Of a DNA stretch of 13,114 nucleotides, positions 6,700 to 13,114 are shown piece by piece. Both the position numbers and the translations under genes were made by a program. Each line of letters opens with the position of its first letter. Position 1 is the stretch's first letter. This DNA comes from Saprospiraceae bacterium (GTDB taxonomy: Bacteria; Bacteroidota; Bacteroidia; Bacteroidales; JAIPBB01): contig JAIPBB010000134.1 in assembly GCA_021739805.1 (NCBI GenBank), positions 1 through 13,114 on the forward strand. Reading direction: 5' to 3'. The notes under the pieces were generated by a model, which was not told where the DNA came from, made no database searches, and saw only the letters and a program-made list of their open reading frames with translations.

Positions 6700-7716
6700 A
6701 TGAAGAGATTTAAAAATATATCATTAAAAGATTTTAACACTTTCGGAATAGATGTTAAAGCCAAAGAACTCATTGAATTTAAAAATGATAATGAGATTTC
6801 AAACTATATCCGAAATGATTTTGATTCAAGTATTCCCAGCCTGATTCTTGGCGGTGGCAGTAATATTTTATTTACTAAAGATTATGAAGGTTTAATTCTA
6901 AAAATCAATACCAAAGGCATTGAATTAATCAGGGAAGACGACTCACACTATTACATAAAAGCAATGGCTGGAGAAGTTTGGAAAGACTTTGTAGATTATT
7001 GTATTGAAAGAAATTATTGTGGCGTAGAAAATTTATCTTTAATTCCCGGAAATATTGGAGCAGCAGCGGTTCAAAACATTGGTGCTTATGGTGTGGAAAT
7101 TAAAGATGTAATTTATGAAGTTCAGGGGATTGATATTTTGTCAGGTGAACTTAGAAGCTTCACTAATGAAGAATGCAAATTTGATTATAGAAACAGTATT
7201 TTCAAAACAGATTATAAAGGAAAATTCATTATTCAATCAGTTGTTTTAAAGCTGAATAAAAGCCCTGAAATCAAGAAAGAATATGGTGCAATTGAAGATG
7301 AATTAAAAAATTTGGGAGTTAAAAAACCAACAATTCAAGATATTGGAAAAGCTGTTTGCAACATAAGGGAAAGAAAATTACCTGATTACACAAAAATTGG
7401 AAATGCAGGAAGTTTTTTTAAAAATCCCGTTATTAATTCCGAACATTTTTTCATTTTGCAAAATGAATATCCCGAAATTGCCTATTATAAAATTGATGAT
7501 GAAAGCTATAAAATTGCTGCCGGTTGGCTAATCGAAAAAGCAGGTTGGAAAGGTAAAATCATTGGAAATGCAGGAGTTCACAAAAAGCAGGCATTGGTTC
7601 TTGTTAATTTAGGAAATTCCAAAGGTTCAGAAATTCAAAATCTTGCAATAGAAATACAAAATTCTATTTTAGAAAAATTTCACATTTATCTTGAAATGGA
7701 AGTATTAGTTGTTTAG
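6700..7716 (+). CDS. murB: UDP-N-acetylmuramate dehydrogenase MurB
   Basis: A 338-residue cytoplasmic flavoenzyme that reduces UDP-GlcNAc enolpyruvate to UDP-MurNAc with NADPH, the second committed step of peptidoglycan precursor synthesis. Domain order is FAD-binding PCMH (about 1-185, with 'LILGGGSNILF' at 48-58 and 'SLIPGNIGAAAVQNIGAYG' at 113-131), then the MurB C-terminal domain. Catalytic residues by comparison with E. coli MurB: Tyr163-Arg164 in FDYRNSIF (type I signature), Ser238 in GNAGSFFKNP, and Glu334 in LEMEVLVV. The length is close to the E. coli enzyme (342). The ATG at 6700 begins 'MKRFKNISLKDFNTFGID', which aligns with the usual start. No other cell-wall gene is adjacent, so it is a stand-alone gene here. 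The call is secure. Confidence 0.97.
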   Translation: MKRFKNISLKDFNTFGIDVKAKELIEFKNDNEISNYIRNDFDSSIPSLILGGGSNILFTKDYEGLILKINTKGIELIREDDSHYYIKAMAGEVWKDFVDYCIERNYCGVENLSLIPGNIGAAAVQNIGAYGVEIKDVIYEVQGIDILSGELRSFTNEECKFDYRNSIFKTDYKGKFIIQSVVLKLNKSPEIKKEYGAIEDELKNLGVKKPTIQDIGKAVCNIRERKLPDYTKIGNAGSFFKNPVINSEHFFILQNEYPEIAYYKIDDESYKIAAGWLIEKAGWKGKIIGNAGVHKKQALVLVNLGNSKGSEIQNLAIEIQNSILEKFHIYLEMEVLVV

Positions 7717-7955
7717 TAAAGAATTAAACATATGAATAGTCGGGGCTTCACTTAAATTGAAACTCCAACTGGTTTCTCATCTCTTATATTCAACATTTTA
7801 TTATTCAATAAAATTGACATTAGCATTTCAAGCGAGTATTTTTGACAAAAAATTTAGTTAATGTGTTGATTTTCTAATTTTTTTTAGAAATAAAATAAAA
7901 ACCAATACTTTTCATACAATTATTTAAAAATCTTAATTGATTAATAAAATAGCTA

Positions 7956-10163
7956 ATGGTTGAATTAGAAACAATTACAGAAAACCTGCCTTACGGGATT
8001 TGTATTATTAACAATGACCTTATTATTCAAAGCTTTAATTCAAAGTTTTATGATAGATTTAGAATGTTATTTACATGCACAGTAGAAAAGGGAAAAGCTA
8101 TTTGCAGAGATGCACCTGCAGAATTCAAAACAAATATTTTAATTAATTGTGTGAAAGCAGTCAATGGAGAAAGCTCAAAATTTACTTACACATTAAAAGA
8201 AGATGAAAAGCAAAGTATTATTCAAATCACCTTTAGTCCAATTATAACAAAATCAGGTGAAATTGAAGGTGGTTTACTGATATCAAACAATATTACGGAA
8301 AACATAGAAATTCTTGCAGATTTAAAACATAGCGAGGAAAAGCATAAAAGACGAATTGATAGCTTAAAAGACGAATATTTGTTTTTCACCCAGGATACTG
8401 ATGGTATTTTCACTTATATAAGTCCTTCTGTTCAAAACCTTTTAGGTTTCACACAAGAAGAAGTAATATCAAAATCATCAAAGATATTTAACACCAAAAG
8501 CGATATAAATATTAAAGCAGCAAAAAAAGCGAAAATTGCTTTAAGTGGCGAGAAGATTCCCCCCTATGAAGTTGAACTAAAGACTAAAGATGGAGAAATA
8601 CGGTATTTTGAGATATCAGAATCGCCTATTATTGACAACAAAAATACAGTAATTGCAATCGAAGGAGTAGCTCATAATATCACAACCAGAAAGCAAGCCC
8701 TGGATGACCTTCAGGATAGCGAAGAAATGTTTAATAAAATAACAACCTCTGCTAATGATGCTGTTGTTGTTATTAATGATGAAGGAAATGTAATTTTTTG
8801 GAATAAAGCTGCTGAACAAATTTTCAAATACAAATCAAAGGAAATAATTAATAAAAACTTCCATAAAATTATTACACCAGAAAGATTTCATCAAGCACAT
8901 AAATCAGCTTTTTCTAAATTTAAGACAACAGGAAAAGGAAACGCAATTGATAAAACACTTGAATTAGTTGGAATAAGAAAGGATGGAAAAGAAATACCGA
9001 TTGAGTTATCCTTGGCATCAATAAAATTAAAAGGCAAATGGAATGGTGTTGGGATTATGAGAGACATTTCCGAACGAAAAGAAGCTGAGGAAAAACTCCA
9101 AACAATGAACTCTGAATTAATCGACCAGAAAGAAGAGATTCAGACAACCTTAGAGAACCTTAAAGAAGCTCAATCTCAATTAATACAATCAGAGAAAATG
9201 GCTGCTTTAGGTCAGCTTATTGCCGGTATTGCTCACGAAATTAACACTCCTTTGGGTGCTATTAATGCATCAATAAACAATATATCAGATTCATTAAAAG
9301 AAGTGCTTTTCAATTTACCTGAGCTATTAAAAAAGCTTAAAACTGATGAACTTGAACTTTTCTTTAAAATATTACAAAAGGCAGATAACAAAATGCTGCC
9401 TTTAAGTTCAAAGGAAAACCGAAAAATGAAAAAAGGACTTACCAGCTACTTTGAAACTAATGGAATTGATGAACCAGAAGTAGTTGCTGAGGCTTTCATG
9501 TATCTGAAAATCTATAATTACACAAATGATTTTTTACCTTTATTAAAAGGAAAGGATACAATTTTTATTTTAAAATCTGCAAAGAATTTTGCTTCACTTA
9601 TGAAAAACAGAAACAACATTAGCAGTGCAGTAGAAAAAGCAGCAAATATTGTTTTTGCATTGAAAAAATTTGCACATAAAGATCATATTGGAGACAAAAT
9701 TTCGACAGATATTATTGATAGCTTAGAAACAGTCATTACTCTATATCACAATCAATTAAAACAAGGAATTGAGGTAAACAGGATATATAATCATATTCCC
9801 AGGATTATGTGTTATTCCGATGAGATTAATCAAATTTGGACAAATCTCATCCACAATGCAATACAAGCAATGTCAAATTCTGGAACATTAACAATTGAAA
9901 CATGGGGAGACAACGAAAACATTTATGTTAATATTGGTGACACCGGTTCAGGAATTCCTGACGAAATTAAAGAAAAAATATTTGAACCTTTTTTCACAAC
10001 AAAAATTCAAGGTGAAGGAAGTGGATTAGGGCTTGATATAGTTGCTAAAATTATAGAAAAACATAATGGAAAAATGAACTTCACAAGTGAAGTTGGTGTT
10101 GGGACAACCTTTAACATAACATTACCAATAAATTATTCAATTAAAAAAGAAGCATATGATTAA
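7956..10163 (+). CDS. Soluble triple-PAS sensor histidine kinase with long helical insert
   Basis: A 735-residue kinase with no membrane segment, so it senses in the cytoplasm. Order: PAS-like region 1-115 (NLPYGICIINNDLIIQSFN), PAS 2 about 130-245 (FTYISPSVQNLLGFTQEEV, ending NITTRKQA), PAS 3 about 250-375 (AVVVINDEGNVIFWNKAAEQIF, ending DISERKEA), a coiled coil 376-415, then the phosphoacceptor H-box GIAHEINTPLG with His427. The ATPase domain has N634 (LIHNAIQAM), the G1 box DTGSGIP (662-668) and the G2 box GEGSGLGL (686-693). About 140 residues lie between the H-box region and the ATPase domain core start, much more than the usual dimerisation helix length. This charged helical insert contains FETNGIDEPEVV (499-510). 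The gene overlaps the next one by 8 bp, pointing to a shared transcript. The preceding 239-bp gap shows no certain promoter. The signal is unknown. Confidence 0.9.
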   Translation: MVELETITENLPYGICIINNDLIIQSFNSKFYDRFRMLFTCTVEKGKAICRDAPAEFKTNILINCVKAVNGESSKFTYTLKEDEKQSIIQITFSPIITKSGEIEGGLLISNNITENIEILADLKHSEEKHKRRIDSLKDEYLFFTQDTDGIFTYISPSVQNLLGFTQEEVISKSSKIFNTKSDINIKAAKKAKIALSGEKIPPYEVELKTKDGEIRYFEISESPIIDNKNTVIAIEGVAHNITTRKQALDDLQDSEEMFNKITTSANDAVVVINDEGNVIFWNKAAEQIFKYKSKEIINKNFHKIITPERFHQAHKSAFSKFKTTGKGNAIDKTLELVGIRKDGKEIPIELSLASIKLKGKWNGVGIMRDISERKEAEEKLQTMNSELIDQKEEIQTTLENLKEAQSQLIQSEKMAALGQLIAGIAHEINTPLGAINASINNISDSLKEVLFNLPELLKKLKTDELELFFKILQKADNKMLPLSSKENRKMKKGLTSYFETNGIDEPEVVAEAFMYLKIYNYTNDFLPLLKGKDTIFILKSAKNFASLMKNRNNISSAVEKAANIVFALKKFAHKDHIGDKISTDIIDSLETVITLYHNQLKQGIEVNRIYNHIPRIMCYSDEINQIWTNLIHNAIQAMSNSGTLTIETWGDNENIYVNIGDTGSGIPDEIKEKIFEPFFTTKIQGEGSGLGLDIVAKIIEKHNGKMNFTSEVGVGTTFNITLPINYSIKKEAYD

Positions 10164-10551
10164 AAAAGCAATTTTATGCGTTGATGATGAACCAATGATT
10201 TTGGAAAGTTTAAAAGAGCAATTACAAAAAAGATTTGGAGCTGATTACTTTTATGAAACTGCTGAAAATGCCCAGGAAGGATTAGAAGTAGTTGAGGAAT
10301 TATCAGATGATGGAGTCAATGTTTTAGTGATAGTTTCTGATTGGCTAATGCCGGGAATTAAAGGTGATGAGTTTCTAATTAAAATTCACAATAAGTATCC
10401 AAACATGGTTAAAGTGATGTTAACAGGGCAAGCTGATAGTGCAGCAATTCAGAACGCACAAGATAATGCCAATCTGCATGCCTGTATTTCCAAACCATGG
10501 TCAGAAGAAGAACTTGTTAATATTATTCGATCAGGGCTTGAAAAACTTTAA
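10156..10551 (+). CDS. Single-domain response regulator
   Basis: A 131-residue CheY-like receiver with no output domain. The acidic pocket is Asp10-Asp11 (CVDDEP), the phosphorylation site is Asp62 in SDWLMPG, and Thr90 and Lys113 (ISKPW) are in place. The aromatic switch residue normally three positions before the lysine is Cys110 here (HACISKPW), while the next gene has Tyr at this site. The ATG overlaps the kinase stop by 8 bp (ATGATTAA), so translation is probably coupled and the upstream kinase is its natural phosphodonor. The product likely passes phosphate on to, or competes with, the neighbouring hybrid protein, or acts by binding another protein. The receiver is similar to the one in the next gene (ILCVDDE…ILxSLKEQLQ…FG), suggesting a tandem duplication. 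Confidence 0.93.
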   Translation: MIKKAILCVDDEPMILESLKEQLQKRFGADYFYETAENAQEGLEVVEELSDDGVNVLVIVSDWLMPGIKGDEFLIKIHNKYPNMVKVMLTGQADSAAIQNAQDNANLHACISKPWSEEELVNIIRSGLEKL

Positions 10552-10588
10552 TTTTTGCATAATACTAATTTAATAATAATATACTAAA

Positions 10589-11767
10589 ATGGAAAAGCCG
10601 GTAATTCTTTGTGTTGATGACGAATCCATTATCCTGGATTCACTAAAAGAGCAACTGCAAAATACTTTTGGAGATAAGTTCGATATTGAAACATCAGATA
10701 CTGGAAAAGAAGCACTTGAATTCCTGGACGAACTAATTATTGACAAAGTCCACATTCCAATAGTAATTGCCGATTATATTATGCCCGGAATGAAAGGTGA
10801 TGAATTTCTAAAACAAGTTCATATTATTTCCCCCGAAACTCATAATGTTTTATTGACAGGCCAGGCAGATTTAACTGCAATTGGAAACACTGTTAATTAT
10901 GCTAAACTTTACAGATATATTTCAAAACCCTGGCATAAAGAAGACTTAATTTTAACTATTAAAGAAGCCGTAAAAAGTTACAATAACAATGTTAAAATAA
11001 AAGAACAAAACAAAGAGCTAGCCGAATTAAATGCCGACCTTGAGAAAAAAGTTGAACTTCGTACAAAAGAACTTTCCGAAGTAAATGCTACTAAAGACAA
11101 ATTCTTTTCAATCATTGCTCACGATTTAAAAAACCCTTTTAATGCAATGATTGGAATAACAGAAATTTTAATGGAAGATTATGACAGTTTTGATGACGCT
11201 TCAAAAAAAGATTTAATTAAGGATTTAAATTTTGTTTCAACAAATACTTCTAAACTTCTTCACAACCTACTGGAATGGTCACGTGCTCAAACCGGAAGAA
11301 TTGATTTAAATCAGGAAATATTTGAATTAGATAGCATTGTTAATGATAATATCTCGCTTTTAAAAGCCCAGGCGGATAATAAAAAAATTACTCTTTTTTC
11401 AGAAGTTAAAAACACTAAGGTAATCTGCGATAAGAATATGATAACCACAGTTATCAGAAACCTGATTTCTAATGCTCTAAAATTCACAAATAATAATGGT
11501 GAAGTAAAGGTTTGTGCAAATTATAAAGGTGATTTTGTTGAAGTAGCAATTTGCGATAATGGAGTTGGCATTGATGAAACTTCCAGAAAAAAGCTTTTCA
11601 AGATAAACGAAAAAGTAAAAACTCCCGGAACAGCAAACGAAGAAGGAACCGGGCTTGGTTTGCTTCTTTGCAAAGAGTTTATCGAAAAAAATGGTGGAAA
11701 AATCTGGGTGGAAAGTGAAATTGGAAAAGGTAGCCAGTTTAAATTCACTGTTATAAAAGCGGAGTAA
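10589..11767 (+). CDS. Receiver-histidine kinase hybrid (REC-HisKA-HATPase)
   Basis: A 392-residue soluble protein. The N-terminal receiver (about 1-128) has Asp10-Asp11, Asp62 in ADYIMPG, Thr90, Tyr110 and Lys113 in YRYISKPW. A coiled coil rich in Glu, Leu and Lys (about 135-165) leads to HisKA, with His178 in SIIAHDLKNPF. The ATPase domain has Asn295 (NLISNALKFT), the G1 box DNGVGID (323-329) and the G2 box EEGTGLGLLL (351-360). It starts 37 bp after the preceding regulator and is very likely in the same operon. The layout, a receiver controlling its own kinase domain, suggests that the PAS kinase phosphorylates the receiver and thereby tunes a second kinase, which then acts on an unlinked regulator. 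The final target is not encoded in the window. Confidence 0.92.
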   Translation: MEKPVILCVDDESIILDSLKEQLQNTFGDKFDIETSDTGKEALEFLDELIIDKVHIPIVIADYIMPGMKGDEFLKQVHIISPETHNVLLTGQADLTAIGNTVNYAKLYRYISKPWHKEDLILTIKEAVKSYNNNVKIKEQNKELAELNADLEKKVELRTKELSEVNATKDKFFSIIAHDLKNPFNAMIGITEILMEDYDSFDDASKKDLIKDLNFVSTNTSKLLHNLLEWSRAQTGRIDLNQEIFELDSIVNDNISLLKAQADNKKITLFSEVKNTKVICDKNMITTVIRNLISNALKFTNNNGEVKVCANYKGDFVEVAICDNGVGIDETSRKKLFKINEKVKTPGTANEEGTGLGLLLCKEFIEKNGGKIWVESEIGKGSQFKFTVIKAE

Positions 11768-12254
11768 AAAGTTAAAAGACTGTAATCAGTAATCAAACCC
11801 CCATTTTTTTTCAAAAGCACAAAAAATATAAATTTATAGCAAAAAAAACACAATTAAGGTATAATCAAACAATTGTGGCTGTGGCTAATAAACTAGCGAG
11901 GATTACCTATACAATGGTAAAGAATCAGGTAGAATAGGTGAAAATATTGAAACAAATAAAAATAAAGTAAATTTGCAGAAAAAATAGTAAATTATGCGAA
12001 GAAACTTGAAAAGTCTAAAAAAATTCTCATTGCAATGGCTTCATAATATGATTATTGTGTTTTTTTAGATGTTGGAGATCAAATAGCCAAGGCATGGCTT
12101 AAAAGAAGATATGAAAAACACTTTATATGTAAACTTACTGACTCAGATGACTAACAGCAAGAAACTCAACATTGGATTAAATCTGTATTCGAATGTAAAT
12201 AGATAAACAGCTAACAAAGAGCATATTTCATTGATAGTTGGCAAACATATTAAG
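11768..12254. other. Intergenic region after the signalling operon
   Basis: About 490 bp of AT-rich DNA without an intact gene. It holds the transposase remnant described separately and then short frames broken by stops on both strands (for example a run ending near 12047 in one frame and another near 12070-12153). No strong rho-independent terminator is visible after the hybrid kinase. The last bases (12237-12254) belong to the cassette start described below. Confidence 0.6.
11854..11937 (+). pseudogene. Decayed IS110-family transposase C-terminal fragment
   Basis: Translation in one frame gives RYNQTIVAVANKLARITY followed by TMVKNQVE and a stop. The 'NxxxVAxANKxARIxxxMV' pattern is the conserved C-terminal region of IS110/IS116/IS902 transposases (transposase_20 type), where 'VAlANKxARiiwamL' is typical. 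The rest of the transposase (several hundred residues) is absent upstream and no start codon fits, so this is an internal scrap of a former insertion sequence. No inverted ends or target duplication were seen, in keeping with the usual lack of both in this family. Confidence 0.55.
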
Positions 12255-13079
12255 ATGACAACACGAAAATTAACATTCTTGATTCTGATTCTTGTCTCAG
12301 TGATAAGTTGTAATAAAAAAACTCAGACTGACGAGAAGGTTATAACTGAGATTTTCCCGCAGTTGATTGATAGCTTAAGGATTAGTAAATCAAATCTGAT
12401 TCCACCACCTCCTCCACCAATATTTGACAAAGACTCAAATTTTATCGGAGTTGATTCCATTGCAGCAAAAGATATTGAAGAAAAACATAAACAGATTATC
12501 AGAGAAATAGATTCAATTGATTCAAGATTACTTATTGGTTTACTTGATACTTGTCTGTCTATTGATTTTAGTGATTTAAGGCAAAGGACTTATTCAGACA
12601 GCCAGATAATTCAAAAAATAATCTTGGACAATAATCAAATTCAAAAATCATTAATAAAATGGAATTTAGAATCAATGCAAATGCCTTCTGATTTTCAATT
12701 AATGTTTAAATCTGACTTAATCGAAAAATACTCTGACATTTGGAGAATTAATGACAGAAAATTTGGTGGATTGATTGCCATTTCTAGAATTTATTATGAC
12801 AATGACAAGAAAACTGGACTTTTCCAATTTGAATCATATCCATTTTATCATGAAGGTGTGAGTTACTTTGTGATAATTATGCAGATTGATGGAAAATGGA
12901 AAATAAAGAAAATACTAATGAACTGGATTACATAAAAAAATACGTTTGCCAACAGCGGCTCATAGTGCATGCCGCGGGTAGCGCATATAAATAAAGAGAG
13001 TTGTAAGTTTGAAGATGGTGCAAATCAAGAATTATAAAAGTAAAAAAGCGGCACGCACCATAGCCGCAAACCGATATAG
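12237..13079 (+). mobile_element. Putative integron-type gene cassette
   Basis: The unit starts with GTTGGCAAAC (12237-12246), contains one lipoprotein gene, and continues with the exact inverted copy GTTTGCCAAC (12944-12953), a large hairpin, and a new GTT core at 13079-13081 that begins a different sequence (GTTAAGACGG). In integron cassettes the crossover lies between G and TT of the GTTRRRY core, so a cassette begins with the second part of its own site and ends with the first part plus the folded region. The layout here fits this point for point. Both junctions read ATAG/TT. The R' cores are close to, but not exact, GTTRRRY matches. No integrase or attI is visible. Confidence 0.5.
12255..12935 (+). 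CDS. Cassette-borne lipoprotein of unknown function
   Basis: A 226-residue protein counted from the ATG at 12255. A TTG start at 12231 would add eight residues but would cross the putative cassette boundary and place extra residues before the signal peptide, so the ATG is preferred. The signal peptide ends in the lipobox VISC (Cys19), so the product is a likely outer-membrane or periplasmic lipoprotein. A linker with six consecutive prolines follows near residues 50-55, then a charged helical region. The C-terminal part (GLIAISRIYYDNDKKTGLFQ, then a run of aromatics and KWKIKKILMNWIT) is a beta-rich pattern common in small Bacteroidota lipoproteins of unknown role. The stop codon lies 8 bp before the hairpin site. 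There is no known enzyme motif. Confidence 0.75.
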   Translation: MTTRKLTFLILILVSVISCNKKTQTDEKVITEIFPQLIDSLRISKSNLIPPPPPPIFDKDSNFIGVDSIAAKDIEEKHKQIIREIDSIDSRLLIGLLDTCLSIDFSDLRQRTYSDSQIIQKIILDNNQIQKSLIKWNLESMQMPSDFQLMFKSDLIEKYSDIWRINDRKFGGLIAISRIYYDNDKKTGLFQFESYPFYHEGVSYFVIIMQIDGKWKIKKILMNWIT

Positions 13080-13081
13080 TT
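12944..13081 (+). repeat. attC-like recombination site (hairpin element)
   Basis: R''-like core GTTTGCCAAC (12944-12953), left arm 12955-12975 (GCGGCT…GCCGC), a 72-nt variable centre, right arm 13048-13067 (GCGGC…AGCCGC), then an 11-nt spacer and GTT at 13079-13081. The arms pair along 20 positions, leaving one extra C (12961) in the left arm. The two imperfect positions are A-C on the top strand but T-G wobbles on the bottom strand, so the bottom strand folds more completely. Known attC sites show the same asymmetry and an unpaired base in the L'' arm. The spacers next to the arms are uneven (1 nt and 11 nt), unlike most attC sites. TAAGTTTG at 13004-13011 inside the loop matches a -7 promoter box. 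Confidence 0.5.
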
Positions 13082-13092
13082 AAGACGGAAAA

Positions 13093-13114
13093 ATGCTACA
13101 ATTAATGATAAATA
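13093..13114 (+). CDS. Possible start of the next cassette gene (partial)
   Basis: An ATG lies 12 nt after the second GTT core and stays open to the window edge (only seven codons). Its position matches that of the lipoprotein ATG, which lies 17 nt after its own cassette boundary. There is far too little sequence to judge whether it is a real gene. Confidence 0.2.

Noticed and set aside
11768..11820. Possible terminator after the hybrid kinase
   Set aside because: Only a 4-bp ACTG/CAGT stem is visible and the T-run does not follow it directly.
11521..11853. Minus-strand 110-codon frame at the end of the hybrid kinase gene
   Set aside because: It overlaps the conserved ATPase domain on the other strand and has no features of its own.
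12213..12239. AAC…GTT pair upstream of the cassette, considered as an attI simple site
   Set aside because: The two cores are too short and degenerate to support, and no integrase gene lies nearby.
12231..12254. TTG start that would lengthen the cassette lipoprotein by eight residues
   Set aside because: It lies outside the putative cassette boundary and would put a polar extension before the signal peptide; the ATG at 12255 fits a lipoprotein better.

Overview
The window looks like chromosomal DNA of a member of the Bacteroidota. It is about 30% GC by eye. Candidate promoters fit the Bacteroidota pattern (TTTG, then about 17-20 bases, then TAnnTTTG), several small secreted proteins and lipoproteins have no clear family, and short palindromic repeats sit between genes. 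No rRNA or tRNA gene and no CRISPR array was seen.

Layout. (1) Positions 136-2759, minus strand: a small DUF2007-like protein, a secreted MORN-repeat (YwqK-like) protein, a small lipoprotein with a carboxypeptidase-regulatory-like fold, and a secreted protein of unknown family. The last three are separated by related copies of a roughly 200-bp repeat that carries a promoter-like sequence and interleaved inverted repeats. (2) 2760-3322: the repeat copy, a perfect 16-bp hairpin and a MITE-like fold-back element. (3) 3323-5587, minus: an unusual 754-residue protein made of two complete GT-B glycosyltransferases end to end. (4) 5588-5968: non-coding, with a second palindromic repeat. (5) 5969-7716, plus: an orphan lipoprotein and murB (peptidoglycan precursor synthesis). 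(6) 7956-11767, plus: a signalling operon of a soluble triple-PAS histidine kinase, a single-domain response regulator overlapping it by 8 bp, and a REC-histidine kinase hybrid. Together they could form a branched phosphorelay with no output domain encoded here. (7) 11768-12254: intergenic DNA with a decayed piece of an IS110-type transposase. (8) 12237-13081: a lipoprotein gene that looks like one integron-type gene cassette.

The most interesting signal is at the right end. The lipoprotein gene is bracketed by a perfect 10-bp inverted pair (GTTGGCAAAC / GTTTGCCAAC), and the right copy is followed by a large hairpin whose arms fit better on the bottom strand and leave one extra base unpaired. 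Joining the two ends of this unit into a circle would rebuild an attC-like site (R''-L''-loop-L'-R'). The secreted-protein gene at 2154-2759 is bracketed in a similar way (GTTGTGCACA / TGTGTACAAC, 9 of 10), so both ends of the window may hold pieces of mobile cassette arrays around a block of ordinary chromosomal genes. No integrase gene is visible, so the cassette reading is an inference.
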